Position numbers and translations under genes: made by a program. Source: Tetracentron sinense (Eukaryota; Streptophyta; Magnoliopsida; Trochodendrales; Trochodendraceae). From it: 64,000 nt of DNA. The notes beneath the pieces were generated by a model. The model did not search any database and had not been told where the DNA came from. It worked only from the letters and a program-made list of their open reading frames with translations. Below are positions 45,021 through 56,939 of the stretch, piece by piece; position 1 is the stretch's first letter; the number at the start of each line of letters is the position of its first letter. Where the stretch lies: the NCBI GenBank assembly GCA_015143295.1, contig CM026573.1:8213934-8277933 (forward strand), given 5' to 3'.

Positions 45021-45657
45021 AATTATACAATCATCAACAAGAATAGTTATGGATCCGATTTATTTAATCTTTAAACATGTTACATAGAGAAGGTGTTCTT
45101 AACCTAGAATCATTCAAGTATCATAATTGAATCACAATCAAGAATATAAAAACCAAAAACCTAGATCTAAGGAGAGTGTTCACTTGCCTCTAATCTAAAA
45201 AAGATCAAACTGGGTATTTTCGATCACAAGAGGAGCCCTTGGACGGATCAATCAACAACCTTTGATAACACCCAATTTGGAGCCTTGGATCTTTATCACA
45301 AACTTTGAGTTTTTCTCCACCAAAGTTTGCAGCCATTTTTCTTCCTCTAGAGTTCTACGAATTCCTCTCCTCTTCTCTTAATTTGGTTTTGTGAAATCAA
45401 CCCTAATTAGGTTAATTCTTGCTTATATACTAATTCTAATTGATTATTACAAAAATGTCACTAATGATATTTGTTTGTCTACAGTTCTAACTAAACAGGT
45501 TTATGAGTTATTTCTTCTTCTTTTTTTTAATCAGTTTTAACCTTAAGTTGGTTATATTATTATGGCTAACCCTTGACATTGAAATTACCAACATGCCCCT
45601 TGGCTGGAAATTACAAAATTACCCTAGAGGCATGTATAATAATTCAAGGTCGTTACA

Positions 45658-45821
45658 GTCACCACCTGAGTTGCGAAAATTCCTCTTCAGGAACATTAGT
45701 CTCCCAATGGCAGATCATCCTATCCAAACATCCAAAATCAATGAGACTAAAGCATATTGATGATTATGAATCCAAGGGGGTGAAAATGTTAAATGGGATA
45801 TGCCATCCCTTGCATGGCTGA
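45658..45821 (+). pseudogene. Unidentified host reading frame, 3' part
   Basis: Directly after the solo LTR the sequence encodes HLSCENSSSGTLVSQWQI, then KHIDDYESKGVKMLNGICHP, with a stop at 45819-45821. The frame at the target duplication is the one used by the open frame ending at 42706, so the two look like parts of one host coding stretch separated by the LTR. Family unknown. Confidence 0.4.
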
Positions 45822-47285
45822 AATCCAATGTTCAGCTGCTCTAACAATCATAAGCAGATCCCTTCAGATTCAATCGTCAAACTAATGGCAATCATGATCT
45901 ACAGAGTTTTGAGGGACACTTGTAGTTTTTCTTCTTCTTTTTTGTAAATGAGGGTTCTTATAGTTTAAGCTTATTTGGACAATGATTTGCAAGGGTTATG
46001 GAATTTAACGAGAGATACACAAAAAAAAGTACTTTATGTTTTTTGGCCGCTTCTCCTAATCTTTATATATTGAATGTTTTTTTGTTGTTTGTGTGATCAT
46101 TTTTTGAAACGGGAATTGAGATTTGTGTTTCCACATGTATGAACCCTAGTAACAGCAACAGAACGTGTGAGGCAGTTCATGGGTATGTGCAAAATATTGT
46201 GGTTACTGGGAAAAAGAAAACATAAAAAAAAGATAAAGAAACACCAGCTGCATTTTGGGTCCAAAAATTCCCTAAATTCGGATTTGTATTCTCAAGATGA
46301 GAATATGTTTTTTAAATAGCTTAGATGCATGTGTTATGAGAATGGATTTTTTTTAGTTCAGTTATATGCATAGGCACGGGAAGCCTGTCATGCATGCTGC
46401 AAATTTTCAATCAAATAGACGTTTGACAAAACCTAATTAATTTAGAAGAAACAAGATGAGGATGTCCCCACTTACCTCTATGGGCTGCAATAAGAATAAC
46501 TGCTGCCATGGTGTAGTGCATTCAGACCACAACTAAGACACCATATACTGCCATTTCTTCATCATCCTACTGATTGACCTCCTTGACATGCCATGCAGTG
46601 TACACTGTTACAAATAGTGCCCCTGGATTACTACTATGTGGCCCGAAGAAAGAAAACTTCGATCACTAGGACGTATAGTTGCCCTTCAAGAAATCTTTCT
46701 ATATAGGTTCTCTAACCCACATCCCACACACTTGAGGATTACTGTTTCTGTTGCTGGATCTGGCTTAATAACAAACTATACACCAGGGAAATCTCTAACA
46801 TGTCTGAGTGTCTCTATTGCATGTGACAGGTGTTTTCCTACACAAACCTTCATAATCTCTTGCGGACATAGAGCACAAAGAAGGAATAGCAAGCCCTACA
46901 AACCAACATAAACATTGTTAGCTCAGATATAGACAAATATAAGAATTCTAGAACCTGTTTTTGTTATCTAACATATGCAAGAGAAAGAAATGGAAGTTAT
47001 TCTAAGAACTTTACAGTATATGAGACCTGGTAAAGTTCGCTGGACAAAAGAGTTCGCTTTTGCCCTAGTGTTGAATCTTAGCAAAGGATTTCTAGAATTG
47101 CAATGAATTCACTTGATATTTTAGTCATTCCAACCCCTCTTTCTCTATTTTGATATGAAAGCTTGATGTTTTATCCTTTCCCTCATTTATCAAAGAAATA
47201 TTGTGCTATAATTTTTTATTTTAAAAAACAAGAATATTATAATCATGTAGACACAAACATTTTTGTTCACCTGACATCTTATCCC

Positions 47286-48403
47286 CACTGTTGTCAAAAG
47301 ATTAAGATTTATGATTTAAATCCTAGGTCCGAATCCCTTTTGAAAAGAAACCCTATGAGTTTATTTGAATCTTGATTTCTATCAAATGCTACAATTTGAG
47401 TTAAGAACAAGTGCCACTATTTCAAATAAGATAACATACACTCCTTTCTTACATACTTGTCATCTTTTAATAACATAAAAGTTCATATCATTTTGGGAGC
47501 ATTACACCATGTCAATTATAACAGGACCTACAAAGTTGTTTATAGAGATTTATTAATTAATGATGCCTTTACATGATAATCACCTCAGTAAATAATCAAA
47601 TGGCACATATTTTAGGCAAGTCTCAACAATGTACTATACGAATTCAAAAGGATTTAGTGAATCATAGGAAGATATACAAAATAACTAAGAACAAATGTAA
47701 AGGAGAAAAAGAATGAAATGACCAAAGTAAAGATTGGGATAGAATTGATTATGATATCAAAATCATCGATTGATGGAGCTGAAAATGTGTTTTGTTCGCT
47801 TAAAGTTGGAATTTTTGATCTTAGAGGTGATGAAAGACTGCTTAAAGAAGTAGTTAAAAAGCCCTTTCTTAAATTACATGTTTGGTTTGCACTTTGCACA
47901 CAAAGTAAACCCAGCTTTATGGCAATAATATGTTATTAAGTGGTGATATGGACTAACAATAATTTATAACATGGATGACAGAGGAATATGGGGATATTTC
48001 CAATTATTTAGATATCTCACACTTTTATTTATGAAATTTGGAAGAAAATTATCCAAAAACAATGATTTTTAATTCAAAATATTCATTTCAAATCTACCAC
48101 CTTATGCTTTTATGATCTACTTCGACTTTTACAACATTGCTTATGACAAACACACTTTATTTAGAAGTGCATAAGCATGTATGGAATGGAAATGCTCATT
48201 ATTTAACTATAATATATATATATATATATGAATGTATATGCAGAAACTTAGGAGGTTGATCGATAATCTTTTTATTTTCATTTTTCATATATATTATTAA
48301 TTTAAAATATTTTAAAGTAATCAAAATGAATCACACGGTTCACGATTTGAATCCTGATTTAAATTGAATCTACAATTTTACAATTTTGTGAGTCTCAACT
48401 ATG
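47286..48403. mobile_element. hAT-like element, 1.1 kb, AATCC/GATTC-word type (in an RCL1 intron)
   Basis: Ends cactgttgtcaaaagatt and gagtctcaactatg, with flanks cttatccc (47278-47285) and ctgatccc (48404-48411) matching at 7 of 8. The words gatttaaatcc and gatttgaatcc occur in the two sub-ends. Two overlapping short frames near 47654-47939 lie in its core but match nothing. Confidence 0.75.
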
Positions 48404-48875
48404 CTGATCCCATGAATTGTTTTAGAAAAAATCACTTACAGTATAGTCTAAACCTTAATGTAAATGAAATTCCTTTAGTTTCCGGACATAGCAAGCAACA
48501 TCCATTTAGTTTAAATGTTTAATATAACAGTTTGTCCTATCTAAGCCCTTACCAAACTATTGCATTTCTCTATTCCGTCGTTTAAAAACAATAAACATAT
48601 ATAATACACTCTATAATCTAAAATGCAAGTTGTTTCTTTATCAAACAAAGAAAACAAATTTTAATCATACAAGAGGGCTCTAAACTGAGTGATTCTTCTT
48701 AAGGGCAAGATAGAAGTATAGAACAGTATGTGAATCTTTCTAGAGCAACCCAAAGGCAGAAATCCCTAACAAACTCACCAAGTTCACCGATCTGATAAAG
48801 GTAGTCAAATCCCTACTGAGTATAATGGAACGAGGCCAAAGAACCCAACCTGGTGTGTCAGTCTACTACTCCCCT

Positions 48876-50045
48876 AGGGGTGGAGTGGGGGCACATGCCC
48901 CTACTTAACTTTTGAAGTACCCAATTTTTTATTTTTTTTTTGGGTATAGCCATGGGAATGGGGCAGGTGCCCCCTAAACTTTTGAAAAAAAAGTATTTTT
49001 TTTATAAAGTAGTGATTAGAAGACCATTGCGCATGCCGGTCCACGTATCCTTTTAACACTCCTTTTAATTGTGGTTAAGTAACTAAGTTAAGGTTAATAT
49101 TTTTTTTTTAAAGAAAAACCAAGGTTAGATGGATGAACAGAGATCGAATCACAGCCAATTGTGATTGAATTCGGGGAGAGTTCAACCGCACCCACAAGCC
49201 AACTCGTGTCCTTTTAAACCCCTATTAACAGTTGTTAAGATTCACAAACCCTTGGGTTCAACAATATAACCTTGATTTTAGAAGAAAAAAAATTGAAGTT
49301 TGGTTAAGAATTGTTAACCCTTAAGGGTTAATATTTTTTTAATATTTCTTTTTAAAAAATCATATTATATTGTTAAACCTCAAGGGTTAGTGAATCTTAA
49401 ACACAGTTAATAGGGATTAAGAAGGACACATGTTAGATGGGCGGTGCAATTGAACTCTCCCAGAGTTCAATCGTAATTGGATGTGATCTGATCTTGGATG
49501 AACCCTAGGGGTGAGTGAATCTTAACCACATTTAGTAGGTGTTAAAAAGAGAGATATGGATCAATGAGGACCGGCGTTCGGTTAGGTAGCCGAATGTGCA
49601 GTCCCCTATCTACTTCATTTTTTATACTAAGTTTTCTAAGTATTCAATTGGGCATAATCATGAGACAACGGGCACATGTCCCATAAAAATTATACTATAG
49701 TATTTAATATGTCATAGCCATGAAGCAAGAGGGCAACTGTCTCCTAAACTTTTGGAAACAAAATATATCTTTTATCCTATTTCATTTAATTATTAAACTA
49801 GGCATAGCCATGGGACATGGGGCCAGCTTCCCGTAAACAAGGAGAAACAATACTCGGAAGATATGTACGAAATGGATGGACGAAATGGCCCAAGTACTTG
49901 ATCTTCAAAAAAAAAACCATCCCTTTAGACTTAGAATATTTCGTACCCTCCTAATCTTTCTCCATAAAATTCATCAACAATCACTCTCATTTTCAATCAA
50001 CCATCGTGTGCCCCCCTCTACTAGAAAATCATGGCTCCACCCCAG
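48876..50045. mobile_element. hAT-like element inserted in an RCL1 exon, with internal degenerate array
   Basis: Ends aggggtggagtgggggcaca and tcatggctccaccccag. The flanks actcccct (48868-48875) and actccccc (50046-50053) match at 7 of 8, and the RCL1 coding sequence continues across them, which fixes the edges well. Inside are several degenerate copies of a unit like ggcatagccatgggacatgg followed by cccctaaacttttg (near 48945, 49650, 49715 and 49800). Fold-back MITEs interrupt the array at 49005-49600. Confidence 0.8.
49005..49600. mobile_element. Two nested fold-back MITEs
   Basis: The outer copy has arms near 49040-49125 (cacgtatccttttaacactcc..gtggttaag) and 49495-49590. An inner copy at about 49140-49497 has longer arms (gatcgaatcacagccaattg; gagagttcaaccgcaccc; gtgtccttttaaacccctat) and their inverted partners. 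Both share the ttaagattca core of the 39265 element. Confidence 0.65.
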
Positions 50046-52437
50046 ACTCCCCCTTGCTCAATCTCTCCAAGATACAAGCAACTTGCTCACCAATGTCCTC
50101 GGGGAGGCATCATCTCTTTCCTCTCATCTTCATAGCCATCCATGTCCTCCCCATGTGCATAACAAACAGATGTATCAGCCGAGATGTAGCAACCACACGT
50201 AGTCTTAGTAATCAATGAAATGCATAGCCAAGTGATCTGTCATAGGATCGATCTCTTAACAAGCTCAAATCCTGTGCGAGGTAAATAAGGATCTTTACAA
50301 GTCAAACTTGAAATGTTGAAGTCTACAGAAATTCTTCCTATCCCATCCAATAATAAGTCCTATCACTAAATTTTGGTTAGATTAAAGACTTTGCCTCACA
50401 TGGTAATACTGGCCATTGAATCAAATTGAACCTTCGAATGAAAATTTATAATTGAATTGGCTATTTCAGATTAGTATACTCATTTTAATAAATAGAAAAC
50501 CACATGCGCACCGGAACTCAAGTGTACGGATTTCGGGGCAAGGGCGGCGGGGTGGGGCATGACAGAGTTGGTATTTCCAGCCCGTGGACCAGCTTTGTGG
50601 TCAGTACATATGAATATCGAGAAGCAGACACTCCACGAGCTGCATGATTCATTGTTCTCAAACTGAGAAGAGACTCTGGTTGAGAAAGTTACTTTAAAAT
50701 GAGTAAAAAATTGAAATTTTAGTGACAGTCCCTAAAGGACCCAACGAATTCCTAATTAGAATTAGGAGATCCCTTCTAATTGATTCTTTGTGCCTAATCC
50801 TCTTGACCCAAGTGACTGCTTGCAGATTAAAAGGCTAAGGAAGGGAATTTCGGAAGCAAAATAAATGAAACAACCTCCTACTAGAGCAGGAAACTCACAA
50901 ATAAACTACTCTGAACGATGGATACTGCCAGGACGACTTCTCCACCACCCTGAGGAGGAGCTCCACTACTCTCAATTTTCAACTCCAATCCTCCTGAAAG
51001 AACTACAAAACGCTTAAGCATATGTAGGCAATTTATTGGATAATACTGACATGGATTCTTGGAATCATTTGTAATTCTAGTAGACAACACATTATGTTGT
51101 ACTTTAGCTGATACCTCTGTGAGATGCGTGTATATATTTCCTACACAAGTTAGAGAAATGCTAGCCCCAATCGCAGATTTCGAAGCTCTCATGGTGGTAG
51201 CATCGCTACTTATACCTATTACCTTGAGAACTGGTATAAATCATCATTCTTCCTTATGAAAATTCTGATTTTTTAAATATGTTGAAGGGGGGTAGCAACA
51301 ACACGTCTTGCACCCACCCTGAGAGTTTGGAAAAAAATTGAATTGTGCAACTGAGGCTAGCACTCCTCCAGAGTCAATATGTGAATCACAATCAATAATG
51401 TCACGCATGAAGTGTGGTAGTAGTTCGGCAGAGTGATTTCTAAGGCAGCGTTTGGCAAATCTACAAAATAGAGCTTATTGACTTATTAAAAAGAAAAATA
51501 AGATCTTATGTACGTATAAGACTGTTTGGTCATGCAATGATTAGGTGTCTTTACAAAAATAGACGACTTTAGACAATAAGATTTTAAAATATAAGCTAAC
51601 TGCAGTTGGCTTATACTTTAAGATGTAATTTTGCTTATCAGAGTATAGATCTATTTGGAGCACATGCACCATGAAGCTCCTCAGATTCAAAATTAGGTGT
51701 ACAAAGAACATATAAACTGTCAAACCGAGAGTTTCAGAGCATTTACTTCAGAACTTCAAATACCATTTTGCAATAACTAGTGAGACTCGTATTTTCTTTG
51801 TTCATGATTCTGTTGAACCCCATTAAGTCAAGTAATGCTTCAACTCCATCTCAAAAAAAATAAAAAAAAATCTCTGTTTTAGTTCAATCTAACAAACCCC
51901 ACTGTCTGAAAAAACAAAATTTGATATTAAAATCATCCCAACACCACCACCAGTGACTAACACAGACAAACAAGCCGATGCAGGTACAGTAACAAAGGGA
52001 CATCGAGAGAAACTCCATTTAATGGAATTATAATAGCAAAAGACCTTGCAAGGTAAAGAAAAACTAGAATAAACATTAGAAATGGAGACGAAAAGGTCTC
52101 ACCTTATTGAAATGAGCTTTTTCCAAAAATTCAAAACTCGCAAATTGTTCTTCAATTTCGTTCCTGCAATATTAGGCCAATCAAAAAATAAAAAAAAACA
52201 AACTAAACCCTAATAAAGGAGGTTTAGTAATACTATTACTACCTAATACCGGTTTCGTTGATATCGAGTACTTCTCGACACTGGTGTGGACGGAGACCGG
52301 GCCAAGTATCGTCGGGTCGGATATCCCCCCGATGAGGTCCAGAATTACTGTGAGAGGGTTGAGAGGAGCAGCCGTTGCCTCAAGTATCAAGTGCTTGCTA
52401 CTCTTTCTTTTGAACTGGAAGTTATGTCAAAATAGCA

Positions 52438-52758
52438 AGGAACCAAATCCTCTACGGTAAATCCGGTTATCGCCCCTAAACCCACCACGTGTTCCTTTTG
52501 ACATCCCTTGACTGTGGTTAAGATTCACTCATCTTAGGGTTCACCCACCCATCATTGGTTTTTCGAAAAAATATTACTTTTTTTTTAATATTAACAAATA
52601 TTTTTAATATTAAAATATTTAAAAAGGAATTCATATTTTTTTTCTAAAAACTAAGGATGGGCAGGTGAATCTTAACCACAGTTAAGGGATGTCAAAAGAG
52701 AACGTGACTGCCTCAACAATGATAACCGGATTTGACATAGAGGATTTGTAGCTGGTTC
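52438..52758. mobile_element. Fold-back MITE, 320 bp, well-preserved termini
   Basis: The left arm ggaaccaaatcctctacggt, aaatccggttatcg and cgtgttccttttgacatcccttg pairs with the right arm ending ataaccggatttgacatagaggatttgtagctggttcc. Termini are best seen here: GGAACCA...AATCCTCTA. It lies between the RCL1 relic and the left end of the 8.5-kb Mutator-like element. Confidence 0.8.
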
Positions 52759-52765
52759 CTAATAG

Positions 52766-53918
52766 TTGGCTTGTCTCTGGCGAAACCAGAAGAGCCCTCT
52801 CGGGTGTCCATACATCGACACTACTTTGGGCGCCAAAACGAAAACGAGAAACGGTAGACCCTCGCCGTTAACGTTTACTAACTTTTAAAATATTAATATT
52901 TTATCTCAATATCAGGAACAACGCATCTTCCTACCTTCTGTTTGAACAGACCATTTGGAGTTTTGTTTGGTGTTTTTGGTCACAGAGCTTTCTTCTTCAT
53001 CTCACCCTCCAGCAACAAGGGTTTGCGACCATTCCTTTCAACTTGACTGTTGAGGAATTTTGAGATCTAACGAGTGGAGCGTCTCTTCTTCACTCTCCGG
53101 CAACCAAGGGTTTGCAGGTTGAAACGACCACAAAGGTATCATCACCGTAGATTCTTGCGGTGTCTTGGCCTCCGGTGACCACGAAGAGGAGTGTTTCGAA
53201 GGTATCATCCTTCTCCTACCCCGTAATCTTTTTTGGGTTGTTTGGCCATGATTTAGCTTATCCCCTACCCTATTTTCTATTTGGGGATTTGATTTGGGGT
53301 TTTTTCCACCAAATTATTCAGGGGTTTGATTTGGCAGTGATGCTTCATTTTTCTTATTTGAGTTCTTGGAGACCTAATAACTCTGCCAGTCAATTTTTCT
53401 TTCATGCAAACTTCAAATTAGAGATGTATAGTCCATAGTGGAAGAACTTGAATCATTATGTTAGATTCCTTATTTTCAGTTAGTCTTTGTGCACCTATTT
53501 CCCACTTTTACTCATTGTTTAGTCAAGTGAGACCAATCTACTCCATACCAGTAAGGAACAACGCTCAAAAGTGAAACCTAATACCTTATGAAGGGATTTA
53601 TGTTAACAAGTGAATGATCCACATACTTGAATGAGTTCCTACTAGGTGTAAATTTATCATGATATAACGACAACCATTTCTAAGCATCAAATTAGGGAAG
53701 CATCATACAGGGACCTAACAAGAAATGAGACCTCGTCTAAATTAATGTCCATGGGGAAGGTCCAATGTAAACAATGAAGAGTAGCACATTAGGTCAGATC
53801 AGTTCATTTTTCAAATATCTTAGCAAATGGGTTCAATTAAATAGACTCGAATATGCAAATATATGGGATTCAAACATCAAATGCAAAACCTTTCGAGCCT
53901 CTCATCATAACCCCCACT
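52766..53918 (+). repeat. Left inverted arm of the 8.5-kb element
   Basis: Begins ttggcttgtctctggcgaaa and ends ctcatcataacccccact. A plus-strand open frame of 92 codons (53160-53438) lies in the arm and has a counterpart in the other arm, so it is copied by the repeat, not selected. Confidence 0.9.
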
Positions 53919-54019
53919 TTCGAAGTTTGATATTTGTTTTGATTGATGTTGTTCTTCATAGAAGAGCTTTTATCAGGTGTAGCTTTCATTAAATTGTCAA
54001 ATTTGCACTGAATTACCAC

Positions 54020-54070
54020 AGAAACCATGTATAGAGAATGCAGTTCTTCTGCCAAGTAAATCAATTTCCT
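54020..54070 (+). repeat. Short direct repeat of the FAR1-type gene's exon end
   Basis: The stretch accatgtatagagaatgc.gttcttctgccaag, then taaatcaatttcctt, recurs at 55278-55326 with one or two changes. The first copy lies 100 bases inside the left arm, upstream of the FAR1-type gene. Confidence 0.85.
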
Positions 54071-54240
54071 TAATCTTAAATCTGAATATATATATATATA
54101 TATATGTGTGTGCCAAATGAATTTCACATTAGTCTTAGCCATATTATTTTTTCTTTGCATTATCGGTAAATTATTTTATTAATCTCTATTGACCTCTATT
54201 GGTTTTGCCCCTTAATATTTTATATCATTTGAAGTTCAGG

Positions 54241-56320
54241 GAAGAGCACAATACACATTTCAGAGAGGCCAAATTTGTAATTGGGTTGAAGGCAAAAGTT
54301 TCAAGTGGGGTGGTGGGTTGGTTCACGTTTGAATACATTGATATGGATCATACTATAGTGGGTAGTCCTCGTGAAGAAGATAATAGTGGATTGCAAGTAT
54401 CACACAGGTTATCATTTGAGACAGCAGATGATGACTATAACTATGCTAGTGGATCTGGGTGCAACAATAAAGATGCGTCAAATAGCAACGAAACTCCAGG
54501 TCCAAAGATTGGAATGAAATTTGAGTCAAAGGATCAGACATATGATTTCTACAATGAATATGTAAGAAGGACTGGCTTTAGTATTCGAAATGATTGGAAA
54601 AACAAAGATAAAGCTGGTGTCTTGAGACTTAGAAAACTTTATTGTTCGCGAGAAGGTCTTAAGAAATAAGATAAGCGAGCAGACATGGAGAACCAGGGAG
54701 ATCCTATTAGATGTGATTATAAGACTTACATTATGATTGCCCTGCAGCCAAATGCACAATATAAGAAATTCAGAGTCAATTAGAGCACAATCATCATTGT
54801 ACACCAATAAAGTCTTACATGTATGGGTCACGGAGGAGAGTAACTAAGACTCAAGTTGTTAAAGCTAATATGGCAAGGAGTGTGGGTATACTCGCGAAGA
54901 AGACATATGACCCCTTATGACTACAGAAGTAGGAGGGTCTGAAAATGTTAGTTTTCTGCACATGGACATTAAAAATTATATTTATTCCAAACGAATGAGG
55001 TCAATGGAAATGGGAGATGCAGGAGTTTTGTTACAGTATTTTTAGAAGATGGTTGTAGAAGATCCAAGTTTTGTATATTCCATACAACTTGATGCCGAAG
55101 ATCAAATCACAAACTTTTTTTGGGCAGACTATAGAATGGTGAATGACTACAATGCATTTGGTGATGTGGTCAGTTTTGATACAACTTATAGGACAAATAA
55201 TTTGGCACGACCATTTGCACTATTTGTAGGAGTTAATCATCATAAGCAGTCAATTTTATTTGGAGCGGCATTAATGCGAACCATGTATAGAGAATGCACT
55301 TCTTCTGCCAAGTAAATCAATTTCCTTGCCACCCACTGGTCCTATTATGCATTCGATACCGACATGTCCGAGTGATCAAGGAATACAGGTACTAAAATTG
55401 AGTTTGTATTATAAATCATAGTTAATTTATTGACAAGTTTAAGTCTCATTAATTTTTAATTTTGATGTGCTAAATAGGAGTTCCAACAGAATGTTGGACC
55501 AAGTCAACCTATGTACCAACAAGTTCAGCTGAATCATGTGAACCCATACATGTACCAACAAGTGGAGTTCAATCAAAGACCTGCCCCATATGCGTACCAA
55601 CAGTTTTAAGGCCCTCCAATGTATTCTTTAATGTATGGGCAGCCACAACTACACCACAACCAGAGCATGTATCAGCATTTACAACAATCCATCTGTGGGT
55701 CATCTCAGGTAACTGTTAATTAGCGTTTATAAAATGTCTGATTTTATCTATTTAAACTACCAAGTGGTGAGGGTGTCAATTTCGAACAACATGCTTGGCT
55801 CCTATACTCTTGGAGCTTATTTTATCTATTTCTTTAATGTATGGGCAATAAACATTTGGCATGTTGTAATTTGTAAACAAATTAGGAAATCCATCTCATA
55901 AGATGACTGTACTGCAAGATTTGAGGACACTCACTCAAACCTGGTTAATAGAGGCATTGTCAATAACCTTGTGTTAATGTTATTGTCCAGTTAGTTACTT
56001 TGAAATGGAAGGCTTCTCAATCATTCTCTAAAAATATTGTATTGCCTTCTTAGATATGATAATGTATTTATTAAAGTTGGTGAGATTTAATGAGATCAGA
56101 ATAGCTAATCGCTCTCTTTTTTAGGGCTATACTATATACCATAAGTTATATGACTTCACCTTTACTTCTGAAAATATACTGTAACATTTTCTTTGTATGT
56201 TGTCTCTATATTTTGCAGGAATCGTCATTTGGTGTGGGGAATAGCTCACAGGGAGAGTGTCAAGATCTTACTAATCAAATGAGCACTAAGTATCCGCAAC
56301 TCATATACATTTTCAATTAA
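54241..56320 (+). pseudogene. FAR1/FRS-type (Mutator-like transposase-derived) gene, internally deleted
   Basis: The first part (54199-54669) encodes a FAR1 DNA-binding domain: MKFESKDQTYDFYNEYVRR, TGFSIRNDWKNKDKAGVLRL, RKLYCSREG. Next come FAR1-domain remnants through 54950 and then MULE-domain sequence (55049-55277): DPSFVYSIQLDAEDQITNFF, DVVSFDTTYRTN, FALFVGVNHHKQSILFGAAL, with the first catalytic Asp in FDTTY. It then jumps to a C-terminal tail: MYQQVQLNHVNPYMYQQ (about 55490-55560), QSMYQHLQQ (about 55660), and a last exon at 56220-56320 (ESSFGVGNSSQGE). The rest of the catalytic core and the SWIM zinc finger are missing, and there are stops. FHY3/FAR1 proteins are domesticated MULE transposases, so this could be the element's own transposase or a captured FRS gene. 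Confidence 0.8.
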
Positions 56321-56939
56321 TGTTTAAAACCCCTTTATTTGATGTTTCAACTCATATTCATAGTGAAAAGTTATGGTGACGGCTAATAAATGTTTGTGGT
56401 TGGTGTAGTTATGATAATTGAAGATGATGGCAGGAGACTGAAGATGGGAGAAGGAATATGATGAGGTTGGGCCAAAGTTTGCTGAAGGGGAGGAAGATGA
56501 AGGTGATGAGTACTAGGTATATGTGGTACTAATGTTGACATCACAATGATAATCGTATTAAGACATATGTTTTGATAGTACTCAGATTTCTTAGAAGGTT
56601 AGACATATGTTTTGATAATTGTATTGACAATAGTACTCGGATGTTTTACTAATCGTATTGACATGTGTTAGCATGGAAATTTTCTCTAATTCTTATTGTT
56701 TTGCATGTCATGTGAGAAGAAGGCTGTTCATTTTCTTCTCGGTCTCCTAGGCTTATTGGATTTAAGGGGAAATGGTGGACTATGTTGTTGTGTTAACCAT
56801 TTCAGGATGTGAATTTGCATTTATTATTCGACTGATCAAATTGTTCAGTAGCCTTTGAGAGTTCCCTACAAGGTTAGAGACATGGGATTTTCAAGCTGAA
56901 CGGATGTTGAATTATACATAAAAAAGTGCTTTTTAAGTG

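Larger units (their letters stand above)
42707..45657. mobile_element. Solo LTR, probably Ty3/gypsy type, with two nested MITEs
   Basis: Starts tgtcacacccccaaaattc and ends ggtcgttaca, and is flanked by the exact 5-mer gtcac (42702-42706 and 45658-45662), the usual LTR-element target size. No internal coding region, primer site or second LTR is present, so it looks like a solo LTR left by recombination. Taking out the hAT elements at 43660 and 44567 with their duplications leaves about 1.9 kb, a plausible gypsy LTR length. Family assignment rests on the terminal sequences only. Confidence 0.75.
46686..52425 (-). pseudogene. RCL1: Decayed RCL1 (RNA 3'-phosphate cyclase-like) gene, all regions traceable
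   Basis: Minus-strand pieces follow RCL1 in order. About 52425-52250 gives LRQRLLLSTLS, IRPDDTWPGLRPH and DINETG, followed by a 61-nt exon at 52163-52103 (TKLK). About 51110-50890 gives ITNDSKN, MLKRF and LELKIESSGAPPQGGGEV. About 50830-50770 gives AVTWV..KRIR, and 50715-50560 gives VTFSTRVSSQFEN, NHAARG and TDHKAGPRAG. 50236-50046 plus 48875-48850 gives YISADTSVCYAHGED, then EIEQGG and THQ. 46895-46686 gives GLLFLLCALCPQEI, ETLRH, KPDPATETVILKCVGCG and RKIS, then stop. RCL1 is a nucleolar factor for 18S rRNA processing. This copy has frameshifts, at least one in-frame stop (last exon) and a hAT element inside an exon, but keeps intron positions. It is therefore a duplicated or relict gene, not a processed copy. 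Confidence 0.88.

Noticed and set aside
46636-46911. Plus-strand open frame of 91 codons
   Set aside because: It is the antisense shadow of the last RCL1 exon, which matches the family on the minus strand.
47654-47939. Overlapping frames on both strands as a possible gene
   Set aside because: They lie inside the 47286-48403 hAT-like element and match nothing.
49876-50218. Two overlapping plus-strand frames
   Set aside because: They cross the end of a hAT-like element and the antisense of an RCL1 exon, so they cannot be one gene.
50530-50580. cagagttggtatttccagc looked like an LTR primer-binding site
   Set aside because: The same bases encode the TDHKAGPRAG region of the RCL1 relic on the minus strand; no LTR lies beside it.
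53160-53438. 92-codon hydrophobic open frame as a gene
   Set aside because: It lies wholly in the left inverted arm and recurs in the right arm; no homology, no conserved motif.
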